DNA of 64,000 nucleotides from Bombyx mori. Lineage: Eukaryota > Arthropoda > Insecta > Lepidoptera > Bombycidae. Made by a program: the position numbers and the translations under genes. This document shows, in pieces, positions 22,564 through 34,884 of this stretch (its first letter is position 1; each line of letters opens with the position of its first letter). The notes under the pieces were generated by a model, which saw only the letters and a program-made list of their open reading frames with translations, searched no databases and was not told where the DNA came from. Where the stretch lies: the NCBI RefSeq assembly GCF_030269925.1, contig NC_085114.1, positions 10,124,001 to 10,188,000 of the forward strand. Direction: 5' to 3'.

Positions 22564-24518
22564 CAAAGAACTACTAAATTTAGATTTCAGTAGGATTTCA
22601 TTAACAATCTTCGTAATGACTACGCTAATGCCCCAAGGGGGCTCATAAACTCAAAATATCATCGAAATTGATCTGTACAATAAAATCATCGGAATAATGA
22701 TCACAAATTTTAAAGGTTCAGTTTCATAGCGAAATGTATAGCCTGTATTTTGAGACTTAAATACTTTAGAACAACTGTTTTAAAAATAAATGCGAAAACA
22801 GTTCTCACGGCCAAAAAGTAGTAATTTGGATGAAATTTGCACCCAATTAAGAAAACAAACCTGATTTCAAATTTGTCTCATCCAAATCTTATAATTCAAT
22901 AAAAATTACCACAACTGAATATATTTTATACATAATTATAGAAAGAGTGTATACTTTATTACACATCAAAACTAAATTGACATTGAAAACACGTCATCAG
23001 GTATCGTTAAAAGCGATCTCTTCCCATCTCTTCCAAACAACCATTTTTATCTTATACCGTTATAGGGAACTTATGAAAAGTCGGCGGGTATGTTGGTAAC
23101 ATAGTAATATAATAAACAGTAATATCGTCTTCTCATCGCATTAAAACTGTATAATCTCAAAACTAACTAATTTTACAGGAGAGTGTTTTACAGGTTTAAC
23201 ATGTGATATTTTTAATATTAATCATCTTTGCAACATAAATTTTTTTTTTTTTACCAGTTACATTATCTGTCTTTTAAAGTAAGATAAAATTATGTATTCA
23301 TTTTGTTAATAATAGTCAAAATATAGGTAAACTAAAAAAACTAAAACCAAACTACGCTCTTTTGACAGTATTTATGAGAAAATTACTGGTGATGCTAAAT
23401 GATTCCGCATATTAACTTAATTTCAAATATTGTTAGGAATTCTACACTTTTAATGCGAAAAGACGATATGTAGAAGAAACAAACGATGTCCAGACTCGCA
23501 GTATTTTGCGCATAATTATGACATAATGATTATCGCTTGACTCCACAATATGACATTCGTAATATGTAGTTAGCATTTAAAATTAAGTATTCGACAAGCT
23601 TTCAAACCAAACACAAAGTCGTTTTGAACGAAAACCAAACTACAGATGCCGGTCATGATCCGCTCGCTACACTTAATGCATTTAGAGCACTTTTTTAAAG
23701 TAATAGAGTGGATTTTATTCCCCGCTGATTAGATATAATAGAACTACGGTAAATTAGTCAGTAATTTCCGTATTCAGGTAGCGTAAATTTATTTATTGTT
23801 CGGTAGATTAGTTCAGTAACGGTATTATTGTGCAATTTGTTGAGAATTACTAGACTAGAAATGGGGAGATAATTGTAGGAAATAGTTCCTATATCACTAT
23901 TGTTTTTACTGGTTCCAATTGTCGCTTAGGATAAGTTTCTAGAATCAGGTAATGCGTTCTACTTTCTCATGGCTCTTCCAACATGTCATTTTGTTTATAG
24001 TATTTTTTCAAATTTCATGTCCTAACTTGTGCTTTCATAGAACAGAAGATGTTTGACAATAATATAAAATCGCGCTAACGACATTTACAAGACAAGCTTG
24101 CGTGCATACATTTTTGTACCGATCAATGGGACTAGCTTTGTGGAAGAGCTTATCGTTTCCCTCAAAAGCCTCCTGACCTCAAATCAATGGGAATTTCCAT
24201 TTCAAAATCCCGGCAGTGTATGTACAAAAGTTTCGCAACGGCATCTGCATAATGTTTCCTTTCGGAAAGCTTACGGGCTGAACTAGAAATTGAGTGGTCG
24301 ATTTATAGGTCGAAGTAAAAAAAGTTTATTTACTCTCAGTAAATATACATGTCCACGCGTATTATGCAAACTTGTCTGTTTGGTCGAATTGGTTTTTATT
24401 TACTTTTTCTATTATTTAGTAACATATGCACTTAGACTCTGCCATATACTTATTTCTTTATTTACAAACCATGTTTGCATAGTAGCTGCTGGCAATGTAT
24501 ATTTGATTATAAGTTTAA
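22564..24518. other. AT-rich non-coding DNA
   Basis: About 2 kb with no gene or repeat family recognised. The 62-codon frame at 24,098-24,286 has no domain. Confidence 0.5.
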
Positions 24519-24810
24519 TCTATATATATATAAAAATGAATTGCTGTTCGTTAGTCTCACTAAAACTCGAGAACGGCTGGACCGAATCGACTAATTTTGG
24601 TCTTGAATTATTTGTGGAAGTCCAGAGAAGGTTTAAAAGGTAGATAAATATGAAAATGTTCGGAATTAAATAAAATTAACAATTTTGGTTTTCCTTTGAT
24701 GTGTCCCCCGTCGGACGGATTCCTTTTGTTTGTTTTAAGATTATTTTATACAAAAGCTTAGGACTTTTATTTATCGATTGAGGCACTATGAAGTCTGCCG
24801 GGTCAGCTAG
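24519..24810 (+). mobile_element. Helitron-like repeat, family B, copy 2
   Basis: Plus-strand copy with intact ends: A then TCTATATATATATAAAAATG at the left and GGGTCAGCTAG before T at the right. The interior matches the copies at 1.5, 46.9 and 53.7 kb (CTGTTCGTTAGTCTCAC, CCGTCGGACGGATTCC, GAGGCACTATGAAGTC). Confidence 0.65.
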
Positions 24811-27079
24811 TAAGTTTAAAAAAAATCAATTGACTAAATGAGCAATATTAGAAAAGATAGAATTTATTTTCATAATGGTTATGAGGGAATGGATAAAAGC
24901 TGTTTTGTGTGAGATACGTCCATAATGAGCAAATACAACAATCGTTCAAGCGGTATCGTGGAGAAATTTTGTAGGATCAAATGAATCCAGTGTCATGTTA
25001 CTGTCAGAGATGGATTTCGATTTGTTAATACTCATTCGTTATGATTTTTATTGATATTTAACCGTGATTTTGTGTTACATATTAGCATTCGTGATACTGT
25101 AGTTCTCGTGAATTATCATGAAATATCTTTGATAAGATAATTATGCTGCATAATTTATTTGATCTGTAATAAACTGTAAAAAGAGCATTTACGGCTTTAC
25201 TTATCTACTCATACTTTTTGCATTTGCATATGTATCTAACTGAATAAAAATTTTGTACCTCTGTAAGCCCTTCAAGAACTGTCCTGGTATTTTGCTTCAT
25301 ATTTGTCAGAGCAAAACTTTGTTGGGTCTTCTTACTTCTATTCTATTATATTTGTTTTTTTATTAGATAAATATTATTTTAATCCTACAATACATCCCTG
25401 TCGTTTGTGCATATCAGCGGTGTCTACTACCACCCGTGTTTAATTTCACTTAGCGATCGCCTCTTGTTATTGCGCCCTACTTGAACCGTTGGAAAGCGAC
25501 TCTGTCCATTATCTATGAAACATTGACGCCACAAATATGTATAAGTTACCGATTAATATTTGCCGCTCTAAAATAGGTAGCTTCTTGCATTATTTTATTC
25601 GAAATTTAAACTATATTGGTATCATAGAGTATATTAGAGTATATTTCTTTATTATGATAAGTGAGAATTTTTACTACTGGATTTCAACTAATTAGTGTAT
25701 CAAATTCTTGTGTGTATTTTATATTGGTCTTAATACTGGTGTTCTAAAATTAATTTTAAAAGTGTAATACTAAGAACAAATTTTAAAGGAAAATATTTTA
25801 AAACTATGTTCTAGTTTGCAATATATATTCTGTACTTCGTTAATCTGTGCGTCAATTTAAATTATATTATAATATTCGTAATATGAAAATGAAAACGTCC
25901 GTAAAATCCGAACAGCTATACAATGTATTGTACTTGTCAGCTATTTGTCGTTTTCTATATATAAATTTCACAGAAGCAGCTGCGGTATATTTTATATACT
26001 GTTAGGTGACAGAGTACTTACTATACACGTTGGAACCCTTAGTGGGTTATCTGTGACAGGCTTGATGTGTGGCGTTGCGATACTCACCATATAAGTAGAT
26101 TCCACGTATTGTAATATACAACGTAAGTGATAGTTTACAAGACAGATTGATGTCAAAAAGTATTTTATATCATTGAAGTATTCACTTGTTAATTGTTGCT
26201 ATAATTCAATATATATTTTTGAACTTTATTTCAATGCCTTCGTATTATGGGATTAGATAATCGACTGTAAAGATAAATAAAAGAAAAAGAATAATGTAAT
26301 GCATAACAAACAATTGGGTAGAAATAACAAAGAGGTGAGAAAGTCACAACCGTTTATAAATAATGGGGATTTATTCGAAAATTTGAATAAAAGCGTTGGG
26401 TTGTGAATAATATTCTAATAGCACAACTCGACTCGATTTTGAATTTGATCGCGTGTTCCATCTATTGTTCACTCTTTTGTTTTACATTTTATTGTTTTTC
26501 TGTGCATTATTATTTAGTTTAGAGCTTTGAAATGTCCGTTTGTTTAAATTTATTTAATATGTCGAGAGGAACACCCTTATATTTCTTTAGGAACTGTTAT
26601 TGGTTTTAAAAATTAAAATGCATATAATTTTATGTTAGAATATTTAGAATTTCTATTCTAATCTATAATTCAACCAAACAAACTTATAACGCTCTTAAAT
26701 AATAATGTCTGAAGAAAATATTCGTTTCTGAGGTGTAGAAAATAAACACAATAGGCAAACGGTATTGGTGATTGATTGCTTGTTGTAAGAGCTGCTAATA
26801 TTTCACGAAACGTGACCGATCGCTCACGACAAAACACTTCCCTATTTTACCTAGAACGGTGTTCGCTTAACCATAAAAGGATATTCACATGCCAACAAGT
26901 TAAGTATTAGTTGTTATTAATAGGTATTTTCTCAACTTAATTCTGTTCACGGAGTGTTTATCAAAAGCGCCTACAGAGGTGCAAACAGCACAGAGTTTTG
27001 TGTTCACTGGATTCTTTAGACATGGCAACGTGAATTTCGCTACTGCTCTACCACATCGCTAATATCCATGAGCATCAGT
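24811..27079. other. AT-rich non-coding DNA
   Basis: About 2.3 kb in which I see no gene and no member of the families in this window. Confidence 0.5.
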
Positions 27080-27130
27080 GCCTATTTTCCATTAGGTGGA
27101 CCATATACTCTTCTGCCAAAAACAAATTAA
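27080..27130 (+). repeat. Possible remnant of the 4.9-kb retroposon tail
   Basis: ATTAGGTGGACCATATACTC and TTCTGCC resemble TCAGGTGGGCCGTATGCTC and GTCTGCC, followed by an A-rich end. The match is weak. Confidence 0.3.
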
Positions 27131-27922
27131 AAAAAAAACGATAAAAAATAAAAACTCATTTCGTTTATCCTTTTTTTTTAAATCACCAACGCGAATAACT
27201 GATATTCGAGCGTTAGAAAGGAAAAATACGTATTACTTACCTAGTATGTATATGAATTGGTCGCCAATTATGCAAATAAAACCTAAAACTTTCTAAATAT
27301 TTTGCATGCATCATCCGTTGTGAAAAGTGCTAAAATGGAAATGTTGTTTGTATACATTGCGAATGATAATTACTTAAACAAATGAAAGTAAAAGGCGATG
27401 GATGTGAGATATGTCCATAATAATAGGTTTGATGGCTTTACTTCTTATTTACAATTGAAGCAGGTGTCATGAAATTAATGTTTTTTTTTATATCTAACGC
27501 TAAAATCCTGCACTGATATTGAAAAATGACTGACTGACTGACGTTCTTAGAAATAACAAAGAAGTGTAAATACAACGAACCAGACTAAATAAAATGATAA
27601 GGTATACATTGTAAAATATACAATTTATTCAAAAATTTTGAATGGAATGTGATAAGAAAAATATTTTTGTGTTACGAAGTCATAACATACATACGTTAAT
27701 TAACTAATCTACTTAATGCATATAATTACACTGGTGTGAGAGGCGTGTATTTGTATCGTGTAAAGCGATTATATTAGGGTCAAATTCTGAAGCCAAGTCC
27801 ATTTTATGTAGGTAAATACGTACTTAGCAAATGTGGTCAAGAAACAAATTTCTCCACGTATTTATTATAAGTCCAAAGGTCTTTATTAGTCTTTATTAGA
27901 GATAATACTTTGGACTAAATGT
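27131..27922. other. AT-rich non-coding DNA
   Basis: A GACTGACTGACTGAC microsatellite lies at about 27,526-27,541. Nothing else recognised. Confidence 0.45.
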
Positions 27923-28012
27923 GACCAAAACTCCATCGCGCAAGACATTGCCCATCGGAAATGGCGTTGGATAGGACACACTCTATGGCGCAGCGGAGTC
28001 AACGCAGCATGA
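27923..28012 (+). pseudogene. Decayed LINE reverse-transcriptase C-terminus
   Basis: One frame from 27,923 to the TGA at 28,010-28,012 reads DQNSIAQDIAHRKWRWIGHT and then LWRSGVNAA. The RKWRWIGHTL motif is typical of the region after the reverse transcriptase in many animal LINE ORF2 proteins. It has no start, and I found no reverse-transcriptase core upstream, so it is a short relic. The clade cannot be told from 29 residues; the R1 element at 36-42 kb does not contain this motif. Confidence 0.5.
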
Positions 28013-29920
28013 ATCGCGTTTGAGTGATTAGTAGTTAGCATCTTTGACTACTGGACCGCGTATCATGAGTTTCGCTTCCTACATCGGGCAACCTTTCTTG
28101 TTATGAACAGGTTTGTTTGCTCTTTGTCTGGATATTTAATATTTTGGTATGTCTGTATCTGAGCTTGTATAAATACGTATATGTATTTATTTCTCAAAAT
28201 ACAGGGATTCTTAGTTTGAGTTGAAGTTGTCCCTGATTATTAGAAGGTTATGTGTCTTCTATTTCTGGTGCAAGGCATTCATGATTTCCAGTTCGATCGG
28301 GAGGACAGATATAATTACAAAATTCAGATTTATGCCTTAGCCTGCAAGCAGGGATGTCTTAAAGTAGACTGGAGCTCTTGGGCACACAAGAATTTGAGGC
28401 CCTTTTGGAAAGTCAAAAGAGAGAATTTTAATAACATTTTTTTACCATTTAATAAAGGTAATCAAATACAGTTTGATATAATATGTCATTAATGATATTA
28501 GAATGCTGCTGGTTTTTTGGTTACGATTACGATAACGGCTTCCTAACTAATTTCATCAATATACCTAAAATTATTACCTACTGTGGTAAAACGTGGAGAC
28601 ATCGATTGCATTTTCTTATCAGCTTTAAATAAAATACTTTTTGCGATTTTGTAGTGCTTACAGTTATTTCGTCCTTTCTTATTTCTCTATCTTATTGTAA
28701 TAACTTTCAGTGCCTTTTTTTAAATTTACCCGGTTGCTACTGTAGCGCCACCCTTATTTAGCAGATTTTAACGGACACTTTTTACACACAGAGACGATCC
28801 TCCTTACCTGTACCCTCCATGTTAGTACAGTAGGAATAGGCGCAGTCATCGATATAATGGCGTAGTAGGTATATGCCTTGTAAATACCTTCTGATAAGAT
28901 TACTGATTTGTGAAAAAAGTGTAATGTGCCCGACAAAAATGTTTTAAGAATAAATGTGTGAGAGAAATTTTCGGTCCTTCGGGGCCCCCTGAGAATGGGG
29001 GACCTGGGCACGGGCCCCGTGTGCCCTTATGGAGAAAACGGTATTGGGCTGCAAGGTAGTGTCAACATTAATAGCGTTTTTAAGATACGGGCCAGTAACT
29101 ATTAGACGGCACATGAAACTGTTTGAATCGGAATTACGAAAATATAATAGATGACATTTTGAAATTTTTTTAGCTAAAAGTAATCCGAGGCTTAGTTTAG
29201 TAGGTAGTTATACTAACACTAGATTAGACGGGATATTAAGCAGTGGATTTTGGCGTCGTAAGTATAATCTATTACGTTTATAGCCCCTTAGTATAATTGC
29301 TCGTAAACCTTGAATGATGATTAAATAAGATTAAATTTAAAAAAAAAACAACTACCATTCTAGAGCTTTGGTCGTATGCTTTTATTAGTACTTATTAACA
29401 TAAGCCCGGTTATGGTGTGTTTTTATCATGCATTTCGATTTGAAGGACAGCAACAGGACCCCACCTCATATATCAAGTTGAGTGGTGAAAGTGATGTCGT
29501 AATGTTTATAGGCTATAATCTACAGCAGTAAAAAAATGCAATTCATACGATTAAATTTTGATAACTGTATTTAGAAGTAGTATCTAGAAGTTTTGATAAT
29601 TCCTTAATGCGAGATCGCCCTTCGACTATTTTGAATATTTACAACAATAATAACATCTAATTAATAATACAATAAATATTTTATAATGTCAATATTACTT
29701 TCATCGTTGCAGAATGTTTATAATGAATCTGTGCTGGATTGTAAATCATACAGCCATTGACAGCGTTCTTTAAACACATTAATTTAATCTGTGGTGGATA
29801 TAGAAAACGCGCCAAAACTAAAACATGTAAAATTACACTCGTAATTATCTAATTGAAAATGATGTACAATACATTGTTATTTCATATTAAATGCAGCTTG
29901 CTTTATAATTGCGTTATTTA
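28013..29920. other. Non-coding stretch with a few unassigned patches
   Basis: An 80-codon frame at 28,250-28,492 and an 85-codon minus-strand frame at 28,754-29,011 have no recognisable domain. A sharply GC-rich block at about 28,970-29,030 (GGGCCCCCTGAGAATGGGGG) is probably a relic of an unidentified repeat. TGAAGGACAGCAACAGG near 29,440 faintly recalls Bm1. Confidence 0.4.
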
Positions 29921-30182
29921 TATCGACGCTTGAAAGGCAAATTGACTAAGCGACAATGCGTGAACTTTACAGTAGAATAAATTTAAAGTTGAAATACCTG
30001 AAAAAAAGAAATATTTTAACGAATCTAGCTGTAGTAGAATCTAGCTAGTAGCTGTAGGATTGAAATGATTTTAATAGACCTAGAAATATATTTTTTTTGC
30101 GCATCGAATATGGTTTTTGCCTATTATTTATGTACAAAGCAGTTATTGTCGCTTAGTCACGTTTGCCTTTCAAGCGTCGATA
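29921..30182. mobile_element. MITE, family M2, copy 1
   Basis: Inverted ends of about 36 bp: TATCGACGCTTGAAAGGCAA at the left, and its reverse complement ending AAGCGTCGATA at the right, continuing inward with GACTAAGCGACAAT / ATTGTCGCTTAGTC. TA lies directly outside each end, as expected for a TA target duplication of the Tc1/mariner or related type. The 262-bp body has no transposase. Relative to the copy at 32,022 it has 23 extra bases within the repeated CTAGCTGTAG region near 30,040. Confidence 0.8.
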
Positions 30183-32021
30183 TAAACATCAAGATGTACA
30201 TGATACGTCGACATTCCCCCAAAATTTAAATTGGTAATGTTACAGGATATGCGTTATTAAGAAATAAGGAAACTGCCCGTGTCAACATTTAAAGGGTCGG
30301 ATAATTAGTACTCAGTAACTAGGTCACGCGGTAATTGTGCTTGCTAATATAATTATCATCGCTCGGTAACGTTTGGTCATTAGAAAATTTAAGCTATATT
30401 TCATGAAAATCAATATTTCGAACATTTTTGCAACTAATTTTATGATATTTTGGGATTATCATCAGGCTAAGTTTGCTTGTAAATTTAACAACTGATTAAA
30501 ATTAAATTATAAAATTTTATTTTTATTTTTTGGTGCTGGTTCTTTTTTGAAACATACTTTATGTAATAAAATATATTATATATCTATATTAAAAGATCTT
30601 AGTTCTTTGTATTAAGTATATTGTGCTAATAATATAAATATAAGTATACAAATTTAAATATATACAAAAGTAATATAATAATATAATTTTACTAATTTAA
30701 TACTCGCCAAATCGAATTATAAAAATGCTTCGAGACTATTCATGAATATTTGTATTAGCAAGTGCATTTACATACAAATTATACAATTATTTCCTTCAAT
30801 TAGGTTTGATTTAAATTTTCTTGCCGTATTAAAAATACATTATAAATTAGAAAATTCATATTAAACCAACCGATGACGCGTAATCATTTCGATTTTTCTA
30901 CGTTAAAGTCATATGTTGTGAATTTGAACACGTTTAAACGGTTAATAAAATGAAATAAGAAAATAATTACTTTTCCCGCTATTTTATTACCCGACGAGTT
31001 GTAAATTGTTCGTAATTACGTTTCAATTAATTCCGAAGTCGTCGAAATGGGGGAGTGTTAGGCGTTTTTTTCCAATTAAAAAAATCTATACGTTTTTGTA
31101 GCATAGTTAAAAAGAGTAATTAAACCTTGCTTTTATATGTTTTATGTTCTTTACAAACTTTAACCTAAATTCAATGTAAATAATCCTCATTGGCATCTAC
31201 GCTGATCTAAATTGGGAGAAAAAAAAAAGTTAGTGAAAATGAACTGTAAATTACAAAAATGTATCAGTAAAAAAATCTTATTACTAAAATTTGTTGTGTA
31301 AGTTATTAAGTTGTTTCAATAACTTCGCTTTCACTCACTTCAAAACGTCAGATTAAATTGTAATGTAACACTTATCTCAGGTACCGATGACAATACAGTA
31401 ATTTAATTTAATAATTTTTTTTTTTGATTATTTAAAGTAAAACAAATTAAAAGTATTTCATTCACAAAAGAAAAATTCTTTTAAATAATAAGAATAATTA
31501 TTTTCAGTTTCAAACCTACGAAATAATGATTTTAAGTACTGCTTGAAAACCTTTTTCTGCATTCTGCGTGTTTACAATTCGTTACGTGATATTTTTGTCC
31601 TTTCCAATGTTGCAAGTGGGTGCGTCTGGAAGGCTTGGCTGGACTCCTGCACGCGATCTCAGTCGGACAACACGAAATAATGGCTTTCGTGATTTATAAA
31701 CTAAATCTACACGAAGACATGTAATTAAAACAGTGTAATCGCAGTTTTACAATTCTCACTTCTCCCTATACCTGGCTAAATAATACAGTCGTTGTCAAAC
31801 CAATATAAGTATGTACACATTTAGAAGATTCCAGTATTTAGAATAATTTACAATTTTTGTTATTTGTTAATTAAACGGAGGACGGTCTTCCACACAGTAG
31901 AGTAAAAAAAATGCTACAGTCTAGTTCTAAAATTTTCAATAAGTACTTACTTTATAGTTTTCATTTTCATGGTGGTCTGAGTAAGCATAACTGTTTTGTT
32001 TAATTCAAAAAGATAATAATA
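30183..32021. other. Very AT-rich non-coding DNA
   Basis: The most AT-rich part of the window (especially 30,480-30,860). No gene or repeat recognised. Confidence 0.5.
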
Positions 32022-32258
32022 TATCGACGCTTGCAAGGCAAACGTGACTAAGCGACAATGCGTGAACTTTACAGTAGACTAATTTAAAGTTGAAATACCT
32101 GAAAAAAAATCTATTTTAACGAATCTAGCTGTAGGATTGAAATGATTTTAATAGACCTAGAAATACATTTTTTTGCGCATCGAATATGGTTATTGCCTAT
32201 CATTTATGTATAGAGCAGTTATTGGCGCTTAGTCACGTTTGCCTTTCAAGCATCGATA
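32022..32258. mobile_element. MITE, family M2, copy 2
   Basis: Same family as 29,921-30,182, with the same orientation and nearly the same sequence. Left end TATCGACGCTTGCAAGGC, right end GCCTTTCAAGCATCGATA. TA precedes it; the other side has mutated to TG. Confidence 0.8.
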
Positions 32259-32989
32259 TGCATAATTTCATGGGTTATATTAAAATATTTGTTCGAAACT
32301 GCGAGATCCTTGTATGCTACCATTTTAAATTTTCAGTAGTGATAACTAGCAATGGCTTTAGCATAGAACTTCTGTGATTGTCATTACTTTAACTGTCATT
32401 CATCGCAAATTAACGAAATTGTTATACAGGATATGGCCGTCAGAGCTTTGAAAGATCTGATCGTAATAAATAAACATTTAAGACTTTGTGCCATCGTTGG
32501 TATAAGAATTACAATTTAAAATGAATTCATTTAAGAATGATGGGAAATGAATTAATCGTATAGTTCATGAATTTTTGATATTATGGCTTGTTTGAAGGAT
32601 GGTTGTTTATATGAATCTCCAGATTTCTAATAAAATATTTCTGTGTAGTATTGAATTGTACCCAACTAAATGGGTTGTTGATATCGGTCCACAAATATAC
32701 TATTATTTATTATGTAAAACTGGTAATTTAACAAATACAAATAGAGTAGTAACAATAGAGTATCCAGTTCAGAATTTATTCCCACACGAAGACTAGTTCC
32801 GAGCTATCAAAATATAACTAGCAAAACTACGACTAGATTAGCGTCAATGAACATGTGTTGAGAATCGGACGTTCAATGAACCTCTCAGCGATGTAGCTAT
32901 CCATTTACGTCATCAACACGTGAAACATATTAATATTAGATTACATATCGTTAAATAGATATGTAAATAAAAAGCAAAAATTTTAAATA
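32259..32989. other. AT-rich non-coding DNA
   Basis: No gene or repeat recognised. Confidence 0.5.
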
Positions 32990-33260
32990 CTAGCTTTTGC
33001 CCGCAACTTCGTCCTCGTGGAATAGTTACTTAGGCATAACGCTAAATTTTACCCGCGACTTCATTTACGTAGAAAGTGAATTTTTTTTTTATAATAAAAT
33101 GTTTAGGAACTATTTAAGGTACCAACTGATGTTATTGCCTATAGCCTTCCTCAATAAATGGGCTATCTAACACTGAAATAATTTTTCAAATCGGACCAGT
33201 AGTTCCTGAGATTAGCGCGTTCAAACAAACAAACTCTTCAGCTTTATAATATTAGTATAG
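32990..33260 (-). mobile_element. Helitron-like repeat, family D
   Basis: It starts CTAGCTTTTGCCCGCAACTT after an A and ends TTTATAATATTAGTATAG. Near the right it carries TTTTCAAATCGGACCAGTAG and a CAAACAAACAAA run, as in family C. CCCGCGACTTCATTTACG inside (about 33,051-33,068) repeats the start motif. On the minus strand the 3' terminus would be CTAG before T, but the TC at the 5' end has changed. Non-coding. Confidence 0.55.
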
Positions 33261-33431
33261 TTATTTGGTCACGAAACTTCATTTTCATTCGATTTTATTT
33301 TGTGTTTTATTTTATTTCATTTTTGTGTGTGTTTTGGGTAAATCGCTCAGTGTATTCTGTATATAAAATAAAAATCGTGAAGGCATCTTTTCCCCAGCAG
33401 ATATGTAGTAGGTATGGTACCGAACAAAAAA

Positions 33432-33672
33432 CTGGTGGTGGTAGAACCTCTTGTGAGTTTGCACGGGTAGGTACCACCACCCTGCCTATTTCTGCCGTGA
33501 AGCAGTAATGCGTTTCGGTCTGTAGGGTAGGGCAGCCGTTGTAACTATACTTGAGATCTTAGAACTTATATCTCAAGGTGGGTGGCGCATTTACGTTGTA
33601 GATGTCTATGGGCTCCAGTGACCACTTAACACCAGGTGGGCTGCGAGCTCGTCCATTCATCTAAGCATTCTT
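33432..33672 (+). mobile_element. Bm1 SINE, 5'-truncated
   Basis: It starts CTGGTGGTGGTAGAACCTC and keeps the whole body to CTCGTCCATTCATCTAAGCA. The CAATAAAA tail is lost and replaced by TTCTTATAAC. Confidence 0.8.
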
Positions 33673-33709
33673 ATAACACATACTTATTAACAAACAAACA
33701 TACTATTTT

Positions 33710-33905
33710 GAGTCCTCACCACTGGGTATGTATTTATTTATCCCGCCTCTTTCGGCCGCGAAGCAATCATGGCTTCACTAGTGCCATAGCCTTGAAAATT
33801 TACCTCATATTTCTAGGCGGATGGTGGCATGCGCATTGATTTTTATGTGCTTCCCTATAATAGCAAATAGGCAGCGAGATCGCCTCCTCATTCAGAGCAA
33901 TAAAA
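33710..33905 (+). mobile_element. Old diverged Bm1-like copy
   Basis: CCCGCCTCTTTCGGCCGCGA, AGCAATCATGGCTTCACTAG, TTTCTAGGCGGATGGTGGC and CAGAGCAATAAAA keep the order of Bm1 blocks with heavy divergence. Confidence 0.5.
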
Positions 33906-34215
33906 TTATGAAAACATGAACGTGACAATCGCATTAGCTATCGATAATATTGGTAAATAAAAGTGTGTGCATGCGAAGATTGTCAGCTGCACAAACATGG
34001 CCGTGTTATTTGAGATTATAACAAGTTAGACTGCGTCATGTACTAAAATGCGATGCAATGCATCGTTTTCACAGCTAAAAGTGTTAACTTTCATGGATCA
34101 TGTGAATATGAGCTCAGTAAGAAAGTTTCATTAAATAGATTTAACAAAAATAACGGTGTTATTGATTGTTTTTATTCGTTTTATTTCGAGATCTTAAACG
34201 AAATATCTATTATAA
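33906..34215. other. Non-coding stretch without recognised gene
   Basis: Nothing recognised. Confidence 0.45.
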
Positions 34216-34884
34216 CTAGTGGTCCCCCGGTAGTCGAAATTAGACTTTATTTAATTGAAATTATGAGTTTGTACATTATTATGATTCTATTGTCAAAGGC
34301 TAGCACTGGTGGTAGGACCTCTTGGGAGTCGCACGGGTAGGTACCACCACCCCGCTTGTTTCCGCCGTGAAGTAGTAATGCGTTTCGGTTCGAAGGGTGG
34401 GGTAGCCGTTGTAACTATACTGAGACTTTAGAACTTATATCTCGAGGTGGGTGGCGCATTTACGTTGTAGATGTCTATGGGCTCCAGTAACCACTTAACA
34501 TCAGGTGGTCGGTGAGCTCGTCCACCAATCTAAGCAATAAAAAAAAGACTATTCATATTTCTTTAATTACAGATTTCACCAAGACTACTTTAGACAAATC
34601 TTAACAAAGACAAACAATATTTAATCTATTCTCAATTTGACTATAAGCAATAAGAAAAGTTTGACAATAAACAAATGCGTGTGTGTGTCAAATAGATGGT
34701 AAAGTGTGTAATGTTTTTTTTATTGATTTAATGTTTTTTTATATGCACAATTAAAAAAAAATTATTAACACTCTGCACTACTTCTCTATATTCTCTATAA
34801 GTGTGGAAAATTTCATACACCTCCGTCCGCGCAATTTTCGTAAAAAGGAGTACAAAGTTTTTGCTTCACGTATTTATATATAGA
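34216..34884 (-). mobile_element. Non-autonomous Helitron, family A, split by a Bm1 insertion
   Basis: Ends are intact: CTAG at 34,216-34,219 preceded by A, and TATATATAGA (to 34,884) followed by T. The hairpin near the CTAG end is partly decayed (TAGTCGAAATTAGACTTTA). A plus-strand Bm1 at 34,303-34,547 sits inside. Outside that insertion the order of family A blocks is kept (TTTCACCAAGACTAC, CTCAATTTGACTATAAGC, CGTAAAAAGGAGTACAAAG). Confidence 0.75.
34303..34547 (+). mobile_element. Bm1 SINE nested in Helitron A
   Basis: It starts ACTGGTGGTAGGACCTCTTG at the common truncation point and ends CTAAGCAATAAAAAAAA. Being inside the Helitron it is the younger of the two. Confidence 0.85.

Noticed and set aside
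28970..29030. Short GC-rich block that might be coding
   Set aside because: Too short, no recognisable protein motif and no second copy in the window.
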